From contig KE159599.1 of NCBI GenBank assembly GCA_000403275.2, positions 1,101,548 to 1,165,547 of the forward strand: 64,000 nt of DNA, in the 5' to 3' direction. Each line of letters begins with the position of its first letter. Within the stretch, counting starts at the first letter, position 1. The notes beneath the pieces were generated by a model that worked only from the letters and a program-made list of their open reading frames with translations, had not been told where the DNA came from and did not search any database. The DNA comes from Lachnospiraceae bacterium 28-4 (lineage in GTDB: Bacteria; Bacillota; Clostridia; Lachnospirales; Lachnospiraceae). This document shows, one piece after another, positions 1 through 9,357 of the stretch. The position numbers and the translations under genes were made by a program.

Positions 1-471
1 TATGACATAAACAGCAGCTTCCGCCCCTCTTACATCTTCATCCATAATCGGACGCCCTTCCGGCAGGGCAAATGCATTTGCCGCATACGCGTCAAATGGA
101 TTTTCCACATGCTTTGCATCCTCCAATATTTTTTTCTTCCATTCATTTCTTGCAGCATCATAGCATTTTCCATATTCTTCCAGCCATCCGCTGCTTACCA
201 AAACGGCGCCGATTTCTTTCATCCCCTGAAAAATAGAAATACTTTCCCGGCTATTCACGTCGCCGGACCCTGTACCCCCTTTGACAGTCTTTACCGCGCC
301 GCTTCCCAAAAGAGCCACAGGCATGGATGCGTCCAGCGGAAGCAGGCCGTCATTTTTTAAAAGCACCATTCCCTCCGCCGCTATTTTCCGCGCCAGTTTT
401 CCATGCTCTATTTCCCTCTGCGTAACACGGGAATCCAATGTTCCGCTATGCACCCGGATTTTCTTTTCCAT
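1..471 (-). CDS. GH3 beta-glucosidase, N-terminal part (runs off the window)
   Basis: The first 157 codons of a glycoside hydrolase family 3 protein are visible; the rest lies beyond base 1. The ATG at 469-471 follows AAAGGAG at a normal distance. The start of the protein is typical of family 3: a segment reading GMVLLKNDGLLPL, followed by VALLGSGAVKTVKGGTGSGDV, the substrate-pocket loop of the N-terminal TIM barrel. There is no signal peptide, so a cytoplasmic enzyme is expected. It would release glucose from the non-reducing end of imported beta-gluco-oligosaccharides. It is the last visible gene of an operon that begins with the solute-binding lipoprotein at 3858 and continues through two permeases. 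Linkage specificity cannot be read from this part. Confidence 0.85.
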   Translation of the reverse strand, partial: MEKKIRVHSGTLDSRVTQREIEHGKLARKIAAEGMVLLKNDGLLPLDASMPVALLGSGAVKTVKGGTGSGDVNSRESISIFQGMKEIGAVLVSSGWLEEYGKCYDAARNEWKKKILEDAKHVENPFDAYAANAFALPEGRPIMDEDVRGAEAAVYVI

Positions 472-508
472 AATAGTTCTCCTTTTATTTAGTCCTTATA
501 TGCTCATT

Positions 509-583
509 ATGCCTCCTGGCGTATTGCAACAGCATATGAGCCGATTTTGCAGGCATACATATCCAACAATACGCCGGAGGCAT
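509..583 (-). other. Intercistronic hairpin between permease and GH3 genes
   Basis: The gap between the permease stop (613) and the GH3 start (471) contains two arms, ATGCCTCC-GGCGTATTG and its complement, separated by about 35 bases and paired over about 17 positions with one bulged base. There is no U-run directly after it, so it looks more like an mRNA-stabilising or attenuating structure than a full terminator. It could set different expression of transporter and hydrolase. Confidence 0.5.
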
Positions 584-612
584 TTATAACAGCTTATAAC
601 AGCAATTATACC

Positions 613-1458
613 TTATTCTTTTACACCGCCAAGAGTTACCCCTGCGATAATATATTTGGAAAGAAGCAGATAAATAATAACAATCGGAACAATCGCCACC
701 ATGATCATCATATAAATTTTTGCGCTGTCAAAATTCATATAATCCGCCCCCCTGAGCGTTGCGATCAAAATTGGCACCGTCATTTTATCCTTTGACTGAA
801 TAATCAACGCAGGAACAAAATAGTTATTCCATGAACCTACAAAAGTGAAAATAGCCTGTACCGCAATAGCCGGTTTCATGATCGGAAGCACGATCTGGTT
901 AAAGGTCCTGAACTCCATGCTTCCGTCGATCCTCGCCGCTTCCACCAAAGACAGCGGAAGGGATGACTGTAAATAGCTGTACATAAAGTAGAACACCGCC
1001 GGCGAAGCAATCGATGGAATAATGAGCGGGAGCAGCGAATCGTACATCCCCATCTTGGTAATCAACCGCAGGAATCCCATTGCCGTAACCTGCGTCGGCA
1101 TTACGAGGATTGCCATAATAAAAGTAAACGCAACTTTTTTCAGTTTAAAGTCATACGCATAAAGCCCATAAGCCGTCAAGGACGAAAAGTATGTACAAAG
1201 TGCAGCCGAGACACCCGATACTACCAAACTGTTTAAAATCCCCCGGAACATAGGGAAGGTTCCGTCATTCGCAACTTTTTTCAGATTGACCAGAAAATCC
1301 TTTCCCGGAAGCGCCGAAAACCCCTTCTGCAAATCTGCATGCGACCGGGTCGCATTAATAATTAAAATGTAGAAGAAGAACAGGCACATGATCGACAAAA
1401 TAATCAGCACTAAATGTGCAACAATGCTCCGCAAAGCATTTGGCTTTTTTGATTCCAT
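613..1458 (-). CDS. ABC sugar transporter permease (MalG/LacG type)
   Basis: This is a 281-residue inner-membrane permease of a carbohydrate ABC importer (CUT1, binding-protein-dependent transport family). Six hydrophobic segments are visible. The cytoplasmic EAA loop reads EAARIDGSMEFRTFNQIVLP, the contact site for the ATPase. The start at 1458 (MESKKPN) is chosen because GAAGGAGG precedes it at a good distance and because it avoids overlap with the upstream permease; an in-frame extension to 1536 is possible but would overlap that gene by 74 bases. It pairs with the permease at 1463-2422. No ATP-binding subunit lies in this operon, so a shared MsmK-type ATPase elsewhere is inferred. Confidence 0.9.
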   Translation of the reverse strand: MESKKPNALRSIVAHLVLIILSIMCLFFFYILIINATRSHADLQKGFSALPGKDFLVNLKKVANDGTFPMFRGILNSLVVSGVSAALCTYFSSLTAYGLYAYDFKLKKVAFTFIMAILVMPTQVTAMGFLRLITKMGMYDSLLPLIIPSIASPAVFYFMYSYLQSSLPLSLVEAARIDGSMEFRTFNQIVLPIMKPAIAVQAIFTFVGSWNNYFVPALIIQSKDKMTVPILIATLRGADYMNFDSAKIYMMIMVAIVPIVIIYLLLSKYIIAGVTLGGVKE

Positions 1459-1462
1459 ACCT

Positions 1463-2422
1463 CTATTTCCTCCTTCTCTTTTCTTCTTTTGCGCGCCGTT
1501 TTGCCGCCGCTTTTGATCCATCCTCGTCAGTTCCATTTGTCATCTTGTATACAACAAAGCACAAAGCCCCGCTGACAATAAACAGGTAAACGGATAACGC
1601 GCCCGCCATGCCATAGTTCTTGCTCTTTAAATGGCTGTTCAGGAACATGATGAGCGTCATGGACGTACGGTCCGGAGTTCCCTGGCCATTTGTCAGAATC
1701 TGTGGAACATCAAACATCTGAAGCCCACCGATAATCGCTGTAATCAATGTATAGGCAAGAATCGGCCGTATCAGGGGCAGGATGATGGAGAAAAACCTTC
1801 TTAGACCGCTGCATCCGTCTATTTCAGCAGCTTCAAAAACGTCCACGCTGATGCCCATAATGGCCGCCATCAACATAATCGTCGTATTTCCAAACCACAT
1901 CAGAAAGTTCATGAACCCTATCAATGACCGGGTGCCAAACGTCGATCCCATAAAATCAATTTTTTCATGGATTACTCCCAAAGACATTAAAATCGAATTA
2001 ATCGGCCCATTTGTGGAAAATATGGTAAAAAACAGCATGGCAAATGCGGATGCCATAATCAGGTTCGGCAAATAAATAACCACTTTAAAAAATTGTTTTC
2101 CACGTATTTTTAATCTGATATCCGTAAACCATACCGCCAAAAGCAGCGCAATCAGAATCTGCGGAATAAATCCTATTACCCATAAAATCAAAGTATTTGC
2201 ACCATACTTTAACATATCGGACTCCAGCAGACTTCCATAATTCTCCATACCGATAAAGGTTGGTCCGATTTCTTTGATTCCCGAACGATAATATTCAAAA
2301 AAGCTATACCGGATCGTATCCGCCAATGGAATCAACGAAAAAATGAAATAGCACAGGAAAAACGGAAGAATGAAAATGTATCCCCATTTCGCATAGCTGA
2401 TGCTTTTTTGCTTTTTCTTCAT
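1463..2422 (-). CDS. ABC sugar transporter permease (MalF/UgpA type)
   Basis: This 319-residue protein is the second membrane subunit of the importer. It has a basic N-terminus followed by about six transmembrane helices, and the EAA loop reads EAAEIDGCSGLRRFFSIILP. The C-terminus is long and highly charged (Lys/Arg/Glu rich), which is common in this subfamily. It ends four bases before the start of the partner permease, so the two are translationally linked. Together with the lipoprotein at 2488-3858 it should import an oligosaccharide into the cytoplasm, where the GH3 and GH94 enzymes encoded nearby can act. Substrate identity is inferred from context only. Confidence 0.9.
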   Translation of the reverse strand: MKKKQKSISYAKWGYIFILPFFLCYFIFSLIPLADTIRYSFFEYYRSGIKEIGPTFIGMENYGSLLESDMLKYGANTLILWVIGFIPQILIALLLAVWFTDIRLKIRGKQFFKVVIYLPNLIMASAFAMLFFTIFSTNGPINSILMSLGVIHEKIDFMGSTFGTRSLIGFMNFLMWFGNTTIMLMAAIMGISVDVFEAAEIDGCSGLRRFFSIILPLIRPILAYTLITAIIGGLQMFDVPQILTNGQGTPDRTSMTLIMFLNSHLKSKNYGMAGALSVYLFIVSGALCFVVYKMTNGTDEDGSKAAAKRRAKEEKRRRK

Positions 2423-2487
2423 AGCACATCATTCCTTTCTAACCAAGGCCACCGGCCAGGCCGATGACCTTGATTTTTTACATTCAA

Positions 2488-3858
2488 TTAGTCCGGCCAG
2501 CGAATTTCCGTGATATCCGGATAGCGTTCCTTGATTGCCGTTTCAAAATTTGTTTTTGCTTTGTCGTACTCAACCAGTCCCTGAAAATAATCACTGAATG
2601 CATTCTGGATCAGTTCCACGCATCCCTGGTCGTAAGCGGACAGCGGGGCAATTTTGATATTCTCTGCAACCGGCGCAAAGTACACGAACGGGTTCTGCCC
2701 GCCAAGGAATTCGGAAGAAAATGTATCGTCTCCGGCCGCCTTCTGCATACCGACTGTCGTATTCGTAAAATCGGAATAATCCCTGGAAATCTTTAATAAG
2801 TTATCTTCTGAAGCCGTTACCGCAAGAATGATATCTTTTACATGCTCAGGGTTATCCGTTCCGGTACATGCGTGGACATAAGAACCTCCCCAGTTATATT
2901 CCTGAGGGGGATTGGTTACTGCCCATGCCCCTGCATCGCCATCCCAGTTTGGCTTTAAAGTGAAATCAATTCCCCATGCCGGAAACAGGAATGCAAATAC
3001 TTTGGAAGCAGATCCCATGGATTTGTTCCAGTCGTCATTCCATTGCCCCTTCACGGTTTTATCCAGATAACCTGCATCCAGCCATTCTTTCGAGTCGCTG
3101 ATCCAATCCATGATTTTCTGGTCAACGTTGATCACCGTCTCTCCCTGTTTTACCCATGAATCTCCAATGCTGTTTCCATAAAGCCGGAAGGTATCCGCAT
3201 AAGAAGCAAAGGTATAATATCCTTTTGCCTTCAGCTCCTCTGCTGTAGCCTTCATTGTATCCCAGTCTTTTACCTTTTCTCCAATTGCCTCCGGATCATC
3301 CGTCCCAAATACGTCCATCGCAATATCGCGGCGGTATACCAACAGTCCGGGGCAGCATTGCCATGTGGAACCCCTCTGCACTCCGTTCATATCAGAAGCC
3401 GTTGCTTTCGTAAACTCATACTGGTCTTTCAAATCTGTAGCCGGATCAATTCCAAGATCAGCAAGCGGCATAGCCACATCCGCATCCGCATCTGTATATT
3501 TATTTACATAATCCGTCTCGGATAAGAAAATGTCTATCTTATCATCCGCCGCCGCATCTGCCTGATTCAAAAGCGCCTCATCCAGTTTCTGCTGGTAAAC
3601 TCCATCCTGGTTCGGGTTAATAATCCAGTGGATCTCCGTTCCGTCCTTTAATGTCGTTACAGTTCCGTCTTCAGATGTTTTCTCCACTTCAGGATAAACC
3701 GCTTCTACTCTCTGCCGGAATTCATCATTCCATGAATAAATATTGATTACCTTCCCCTCTCCTGTCGTTCCTGACTGTCCTGAATTGCCGCATCCGGCTA
3801 ATGTCCCGGCACACATGCTTGCAATGAGCAGGGCAGCGATTGCTCTTCTCTTTATCAT
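2488..3858 (-). CDS. ABC sugar-binding lipoprotein
   Basis: This is a 456-residue extracellular solute-binding protein (family 1 type). The start at 3858 follows AAGGAGG; a longer ORF to 3897 exists but lacks the site. The signal sequence is lipoprotein-like, MIKRRAIAALLIASM and then a lipobox LAGC with Cys at residue 23, so the mature protein should be lipid-anchored outside the membrane. A Gly/Ser-rich linker follows, then the two-lobed binding domain. Aromatic residues that usually stack on sugars are plentiful, for example in WGGSYVHA and FPAWGIDF. It is the first gene of the operon leading to the permeases and GH3 enzyme. Its promoter lies in the 253-base region shared with the GH94 operon. 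Confidence 0.92.
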   Translation of the reverse strand: MIKRRAIAALLIASMCAGTLAGCGNSGQSGTTGEGKVINIYSWNDEFRQRVEAVYPEVEKTSEDGTVTTLKDGTEIHWIINPNQDGVYQQKLDEALLNQADAAADDKIDIFLSETDYVNKYTDADADVAMPLADLGIDPATDLKDQYEFTKATASDMNGVQRGSTWQCCPGLLVYRRDIAMDVFGTDDPEAIGEKVKDWDTMKATAEELKAKGYYTFASYADTFRLYGNSIGDSWVKQGETVINVDQKIMDWISDSKEWLDAGYLDKTVKGQWNDDWNKSMGSASKVFAFLFPAWGIDFTLKPNWDGDAGAWAVTNPPQEYNWGGSYVHACTGTDNPEHVKDIILAVTASEDNLLKISRDYSDFTNTTVGMQKAAGDDTFSSEFLGGQNPFVYFAPVAENIKIAPLSAYDQGCVELIQNAFSDYFQGLVEYDKAKTNFETAIKERYPDITEIRWPD

Positions 3859-3907
3859 ACTTTTCTCCTCCTTAATTTTGTGAGCTGTCTCCCTCACGTT
3901 TTCATGT

Positions 3908-3936
3908 ATTATAGTCTACTTGCCACTGTTGATATA
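3908..3936 (-). promoter_or_regulatory. Promoter of the lipoprotein-permease-GH3 operon
   Basis: On the minus strand there is a perfect TATAAT at 3908-3913. The sequence 17 bases upstream (3931-3936, TATATC) is a poor -35 box, as expected for a promoter that needs an activator. It lies about 50 bases ahead of the lipoprotein start. Confidence 0.55.
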
Positions 3937-3950
3937 TTATAATTTTTAAC

Positions 3951-4017
3951 AAAATATCAGATTCATGACACGAATTAAAGTTTCTTCTTAGATTTAATGT
4001 CATGAATCTGATATTTT
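3951..4017. promoter_or_regulatory. Symmetric operator: perfect 20-bp inverted repeat between divergent promoters
   Basis: Arms 3951-3970 and 3998-4017 are exact complements over 20 bases, separated by 27 bases; the core of each arm reads ATCAGATTCATGACA. The repeat lies midway between the two divergent promoters: about 71 bases from its centre to either TATAAT, and about 15 bases from each presumed -35 position. That geometry suits one regulator controlling both operons. The AraC-family gene at 9371-10189, at the end of the GH94 operon, is the likeliest binder (inference). Confidence 0.7.
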
Positions 4018-4032
4018 TCACATGGTTCTTAT

Positions 4033-4061
4033 TTCTTATTAAATATATGCCCCTGTATAAT
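4033..4061 (+). promoter_or_regulatory. Promoter of the GH94 operon
   Basis: TATAAT is at 4056-4061. The region 17 bases upstream (TTCTTA at 4033-4038) is a weak -35 box, again suggesting activation. It is the mirror image of the minus-strand promoter across the inverted repeat at 3951-4017. Confidence 0.55.
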
Positions 4062-4111
4062 AAACTCACATTAATCATATAGAAAAAGCAGCAAAGGAGG
4101 ACGATGCTATA

Positions 4112-6811
4112 TTGAAACATTTGCAATTTATTGATACAAACGGCAGTTTTACAATGGAGAATCCGGAAAACACCAGTTATCTGTACTTCCCGCTCGCTTC
4201 GGAAACAGGACTGAAAAGCGCCGTCACGCCAAATCTTGGCGGCGATGCCAAACTCAATCAGGACAGCTTCCTTCTGGAACCCGTCAGTGTTGAAAATCTG
4301 CACAACAACCGTTCCGTACGTAATTTCTGGTGCGCGATTGATGACGGCGGCATCTACTCGGCCGCCGGGACTTCCCCCGCACAGGAAGCCGCCAAGTTTT
4401 CCTCAGACCAGGATAAAAGCAGACTGACGGCCGGATTTATGTGGCATATTATGGAAAGAACCTCACAAACATTCCAGATTGCCTCTACGGTAACTTCTTT
4501 TATTCCTTATAACAATAACGTAGAAGTCATGCATGTGGCTATTCGGAACCAATCGGAAGCATGCCGGACGATAACCGCTTATTCTGCTATCCCTATATAT
4601 GGAAGAAGCGCAGATAACTTGCGGGACCACCGCCATGTCACTTCCCTCCTGCACCGCATCGAAGTAACGGAAAACAGCATACTGGTATGCCCTGCCATGT
4701 CCTTTGACGAAAGAGGGCATCAAAGGAACTACCGCACATATTACGTATCGGGATGCACAGGCAGCGGAGCCGCGCCTGTAAGTTTTTATCCAACCGTTGA
4801 GGATTTTATCGGCGAAGGCGGATCCTATACCCATCCCCGTTCCATATACGAACATCGGGAAGGATGTCCTGCTTTCCGCCGCTTTGACGGAAAAGAGGCT
4901 ATGGGCGCTTTCCGCTTTGGAACAATTACCCTTTCTCCCGGCGAAAGCGCAGAATACATTGTTCTTCTCGGCGCGGAGGATGATCGTGAAAAGATTTTTG
5001 ACATTTTATCTAAATACGATACCTCCTCCAAGGTACATATGGAGCTGGAAAAAACAAAAAAATATTGGGAGCAGAAAGTAAACGTCGCATTTCATACAGG
5101 CAATACGGATTTTGACCATCTGATGAAATGGATCAGCTTCCAGCCGTTTCTGCGCCGCCTGTTCGGTTGCTCCTTTCTTCCTCATCACGATTACGGGCGC
5201 GGAGGCAGGGGCTGGCGCGATCTCTGGCAGGATTGCCTATCCCTGCTTCTGATGGATCCCCAGAATGTCGGCGAAATGATTGTCAAAAATTACGGCGGCG
5301 TCCGAATCGATGGAACCAATGCTACCATCATCGGAAACGGGGACGGGAATTTCCTTGCGGACAGAAACGGCATTGCCCGCGTCTGGATGGATCACGCCCT
5401 CTGGCCCCTGATGACAACCAAACTCTATATAGACCAGACCGGTGACATTGATATCTTATATAAAGAAGCTCCCTATTTTAAAGATGCCCAGGCATTGCGC
5501 GGCACTGACACCGATACGCTTTGGCACGATGCATATGGCAGCCGGCAGCGGGCAGAAGACGGATCTGTCTATGCCGGAAGCATTCTGGAGCATCTTCTGA
5601 TCCAGCAGCTTACTGCTTTTTACGAAGTTGGAGAGCATAATATCTGCCGTCTCAGAGACGCGGACTGGAACGATGCCCTGGATATGGCGGCAGAACGCGG
5701 GGAAAGCGTCGCTTTTACCTGTGCATATGCCGGAAACCTGAGGGATCTCGCCTCCATTATACAATCGCTGAACCTCCGGCGACCAGGGCAGTCCGTAGAG
5801 CTTCTGGAAGAAATTACAACCCTGTTGGACATGGATGCCTCGGTCTTTGGCGATATAGCCGCCAAACAGAAGACTCTGGAAAAATATATGAATCAATGCA
5901 AACATCATATCAGCGGCAGGCGCATCCGTGTCGCCCTTTCCTCTCTGGCTTCCAACCTGATGCAAAAAGCCGTCTGGCTCACCGATTTTATCCGAAGCCA
6001 GGAGTGGATAGAAGGCCCGGACCGGGAGGGCTGGTTCAACAGCTATTACGATAACCACGGCCGCGCGGTGGACGGCTTCCAACCGGATCACGTGCGCATG
6101 ATGCTGACCGGCCAGGTCTTCTCCATCATGAGCCATATCGCCGACCAGGAGCAAATTGCCAAAATAACCAAAAGCGCCGACCACTATCTTTATTCACCGG
6201 AAATTGGAGGCTACCGCTTAAATACCGATTTTCATGAACTGAAATTCGATATGGGACGCATGTTTGGATTTGCATATGGAGAAAAAGAAAACGGCGCCGT
6301 ATTCTCCCATATGACCGTCATGTATGCCAACGCACTATACCGCCGGGGATTTGCCGCGGAAGGATGGAAGGCTCTGAAAGCTCTTGCGGACGCGGCCCTT
6401 CACTTTGAAACCAGCCGGATTTATCCGGGGATCCCCGAATATTTCCGCAGCGACGGACGCGGCATGTACCACTATCTAACTGGCGCTGCCAGCTGGTATA
6501 TGCTTACTATGATCACTGAGGCCTTCGGCGTACGTGGTTCTTCCGGCGATCTGGTACTATATCCGAAGCTTCTGGCCGGGCAGTTTGACACCGAAGGAAC
6601 AGCCTCGATCTGCCTTTCCTTCGCCGGCAAAAAACTATGCATTACCTATATCAACAAATCCGGCCTCGACTATGGTTCCTATACCGTATCCGCCGCTTCC
6701 TGCAATGGGATCAAACTGGATATCCGCGAGCATTCTTATGCCATAATCCCAAAAGAAATGCTCTCTGCGCTCTCCGACGGAACAAATAAAGTTACCGTGG
6801 CTCTTCTATAG
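4112..6811 (+). CDS. GH94 glycoside phosphorylase, 899 aa (oligoglucan phosphorylase-like)
   Basis: This cytoplasmic enzyme of glycoside hydrolase family 94 cleaves a beta-glucosidic bond with phosphate, giving glucose 1-phosphate. The start is TTG at 4112: AAAGGAGG at 4093-4100 precedes it, and the nearby ATG at 4104 opens only a three-codon ORF. The order is an N-terminal beta-sandwich, a linker, then an (alpha/alpha)6 barrel carrying HHDYGRGGRGWRDLWQD and the acid-bearing motif RDADWNDALD near residue 515. At 899 residues it is longer than cellobiose phosphorylase (about 810), and its N-terminus differs. It resembles 1,2-beta-oligoglucan phosphorylases and phosphorylase domains of cyclic glucan synthases. 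The neighbouring GH3 enzyme and importer match known beta-1,2-glucan loci (from memory of Listeria), but linkage cannot be proven here. Confidence 0.85.
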   Translation: MKHLQFIDTNGSFTMENPENTSYLYFPLASETGLKSAVTPNLGGDAKLNQDSFLLEPVSVENLHNNRSVRNFWCAIDDGGIYSAAGTSPAQEAAKFSSDQDKSRLTAGFMWHIMERTSQTFQIASTVTSFIPYNNNVEVMHVAIRNQSEACRTITAYSAIPIYGRSADNLRDHRHVTSLLHRIEVTENSILVCPAMSFDERGHQRNYRTYYVSGCTGSGAAPVSFYPTVEDFIGEGGSYTHPRSIYEHREGCPAFRRFDGKEAMGAFRFGTITLSPGESAEYIVLLGAEDDREKIFDILSKYDTSSKVHMELEKTKKYWEQKVNVAFHTGNTDFDHLMKWISFQPFLRRLFGCSFLPHHDYGRGGRGWRDLWQDCLSLLLMDPQNVGEMIVKNYGGVRIDGTNATIIGNGDGNFLADRNGIARVWMDHALWPLMTTKLYIDQTGDIDILYKEAPYFKDAQALRGTDTDTLWHDAYGSRQRAEDGSVYAGSILEHLLIQQLTAFYEVGEHNICRLRDADWNDALDMAAERGESVAFTCAYAGNLRDLASIIQSLNLRRPGQSVELLEEITTLLDMDASVFGDIAAKQKTLEKYMNQCKHHISGRRIRVALSSLASNLMQKAVWLTDFIRSQEWIEGPDREGWFNSYYDNHGRAVDGFQPDHVRMMLTGQVFSIMSHIADQEQIAKITKSADHYLYSPEIGGYRLNTDFHELKFDMGRMFGFAYGEKENGAVFSHMTVMYANALYRRGFAAEGWKALKALADAALHFETSRIYPGIPEYFRSDGRGMYHYLTGAASWYMLTMITEAFGVRGSSGDLVLYPKLLAGQFDTEGTASICLSFAGKKLCITYINKSGLDYGSYTVSAASCNGIKLDIREHSYAIIPKEMLSALSDGTNKVTVALL

Positions 6812-6844
6812 ATTTACTAAATAAAAAAGGACAGGTATGACAAT

Positions 6845-9256
6845 ATGAAATATGGATATTTTGATGATAAAAATCGGGAATATGTAATTGAACGGCCAGA
6901 CACTCCGGCTCCCTGGGTAAATTACCTTGGTTCGCCGGAATACGGGGCGATCATTTCCAACAATGCCGGCGGCTATAGTTTTGCCCAGTCCGGCGCAAAT
7001 GGACGGATATTGCGCTATGTATTCAATCATTTCGACCAGCCGGGACGCTATATATATATTCGGGATAACGATTCCGGAGACTACTGGTCTGCTTCCTGGC
7101 AGCCCGTTGGGAAAAATCTGGAACTCTATAAGAGCGAATGCCGCCACGGCATAGGATATACCAAAATGACAGCTGAATATGACGGGATTTCCTCCGAAGC
7201 GCTTTATTATGTTCCCTTCGGACAATCCCACGAAGTATGGTCGCTCACCGTCAGCAATCATTCCCGGAAAACGCGGAATCTTACTCTGACCGGATACGCG
7301 GAATTTACCAATCACAGCAACTATGAACAGGATCAGGTCAATCTCCAATACTCGCTGTTCATTACCCGGACGCTCTTTTCCCAAAACCGCATTATGCAGG
7401 AAATTCATGGAAACCTGGACGCGCTTCCCTCCGACCAGCAAGTGGACAGGAAAAATGTAACCGAACGTTTCTTCGGCCTCGCCGGTGCCGAAACGGATTC
7501 CTATTGTGGAGACAAATCCTCCTTTCTCGGCAAATACCGCGGATATGGCAATCCGCTGGGCGTAGAAGCCGGAAATCTTGGCAATATCACCAGCTATAAT
7601 GAAAATTCCTGCGGAGCCCTCTCCTGCCGCATTACATTGCTGCCGGGAGAAACAAAGACAGTCGCTTTTCTTCTTGGCATGAAGCCCTCAGAGCAGGCGC
7701 ATTCCATAATATGCTCCTATGAAAATACGGACCAAAGGATACGCAAGGAACTGGAAATGCTGAAAGAAGACTGGAACCAAAAACTGGAGAATCTATCAGT
7801 CAGCACCCCCAGCCAGGAATTTAACACCATGCTAAACACATGGAATGCTTACAATTGTTTCATGACCTTTATCTGGTCGCGGGCCGCCTCCTTCATCTAT
7901 TGCGGACTCCGCAACGGTTATGGCTACCGCGATACTGTCCAGGATATCCAGGGCATCATCCATCTGGCCCCTGAAATGGCATTGGAAAAGATTCGTTTTA
8001 TGCTTTCGGCACAGGTTGACAATGGCGGCGGGCTTCCACTGGTAAAATTTACCCATAATCCCGGTCATGAAGATACGCCTGACGATGCTTCTTATGTTCA
8101 GGAAACCGGGCATCCGGCCTACCGGGCCGACGACGCGCTCTGGCTGTTTCCTACCGTTTATAAATACATCGCGGAAACAGGAAATACGGCATTCCTTGAC
8201 GAAGTAATTCCATTTGCAAACAAAGGGGAAGGCAGCGTTTACGAGCATCTCAAGAGAGCCGTGCAATTTTCTTTTGACCATCTTGGAAGCCATGGAATGC
8301 CGGCCGGGCTATATGCCGATTGGAATGACTGCCTCCGCCTTGGCGCAGGAGGCGAATCCTCCTTCGTTGCTATGCAGTTTTATTACTCTATGATTATTTT
8401 AAGGCGTTTTTCCGATTATAAGGGTGATACGGATTACACCCGCTACCTGGACGAAAAGCTTTTAGAAACCGGCGCCCTTATTCAGAAGCTATGCTGGGAC
8501 AAAGACCGCTTTATCCGGGGGTATACAGAAGCCGGAGACAAGATCGGCGCAGCGTCGGACCCGGAAGCCAATATGTGGCTGAACCCGCAAAGCTGGGCGG
8601 TAATCAGCGGGCTTGCCTCCAAAGAACAGTCGGATGCCGCATTAAATAACGTATACCAATATTTGAACACGCCGTATGGGGCCATTTTGATGGATCCGCC
8701 TTATCATGCCCATGCCTTTGAGGGTGCGCTGGCGGTAATTTATAACCAGGGAACAAAAGAAAACGCGGGTATCTTTTCCCAGTCCCAAGGATGGCTTATT
8801 CTGGCGGAAGCGCTGTGCGGGCATGGAGAAAGGGCTTTTACCTATTTTATGGAAAACGCCCCTGCCGCCCAGAATGACAGGGCGGATATCCGTCGTCTGG
8901 AACCTTACTGCTATGGGCAATTCACTGAGGGAAAAGCCAGCGAACACTTCGGCCGTTCCCACGTCCACTGGCTGACCGGCACCGCCTCCACCGTTATGGT
9001 CGGATGCGTGGAAGGAATCCTCGGTCTCCGCCCTGATCTGCAAGGACTCCGCCTGGCTCCATCCATCCCAAAAAGCTGGAAAAAATTTGAAATTCATAAG
9101 AAGTTCCGGGGAAAACAGCTCCACATCCTGGTAGAAAATCCAAGCCAAAAAGAATCCGGCTTCACGAAGCTTATCCTGAACGGTACGGAACTTTTGGACA
9201 ATTACATTCCCGCAGAACTTTTGCAGGAAGAAAATGAAATTAAACTTATACTCTGA
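6845..9256 (+). CDS. GH94 cellobiose/oligosaccharide phosphorylase, 803 aa
   Basis: This is a second family 94 phosphorylase, with the classical length of about 800 residues. Its N-terminus, MKYGYFDDKNREYV followed by TPAPWVNYLG, matches cellobiose phosphorylase-type proteins. The barrel motif ADWNDC is at residues 491-496, the position of the general acid region in characterised members, and the C-terminal WLTGTAS motif is present. The product would be glucose 1-phosphate plus a shortened sugar, saving ATP. It lies 33 bases after the first GH94 gene. The ribosome site AAAAGGA is placed for a three-codon mini-ORF (6837-6848) whose TGA overlaps the ATG of this gene. Cellobiose, laminaribiose or sophorose are all possible substrates. 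Confidence 0.87.
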   Translation: MKYGYFDDKNREYVIERPDTPAPWVNYLGSPEYGAIISNNAGGYSFAQSGANGRILRYVFNHFDQPGRYIYIRDNDSGDYWSASWQPVGKNLELYKSECRHGIGYTKMTAEYDGISSEALYYVPFGQSHEVWSLTVSNHSRKTRNLTLTGYAEFTNHSNYEQDQVNLQYSLFITRTLFSQNRIMQEIHGNLDALPSDQQVDRKNVTERFFGLAGAETDSYCGDKSSFLGKYRGYGNPLGVEAGNLGNITSYNENSCGALSCRITLLPGETKTVAFLLGMKPSEQAHSIICSYENTDQRIRKELEMLKEDWNQKLENLSVSTPSQEFNTMLNTWNAYNCFMTFIWSRAASFIYCGLRNGYGYRDTVQDIQGIIHLAPEMALEKIRFMLSAQVDNGGGLPLVKFTHNPGHEDTPDDASYVQETGHPAYRADDALWLFPTVYKYIAETGNTAFLDEVIPFANKGEGSVYEHLKRAVQFSFDHLGSHGMPAGLYADWNDCLRLGAGGESSFVAMQFYYSMIILRRFSDYKGDTDYTRYLDEKLLETGALIQKLCWDKDRFIRGYTEAGDKIGAASDPEANMWLNPQSWAVISGLASKEQSDAALNNVYQYLNTPYGAILMDPPYHAHAFEGALAVIYNQGTKENAGIFSQSQGWLILAEALCGHGERAFTYFMENAPAAQNDRADIRRLEPYCYGQFTEGKASEHFGRSHVHWLTGTASTVMVGCVEGILGLRPDLQGLRLAPSIPKSWKKFEIHKKFRGKQLHILVENPSQKESGFTKLILNGTELLDNYIPAELLQEENEIKLIL

Positions 9257-9357
9257 CCGCCAAACAACGGATTCCAGGCTTTGTCAGCCATCCTTATGTC
9301 CGGCAAACGCTGCTACATTCCGTAAGTCAGCTTATTACAACAGAAATTGCTGCAAAA

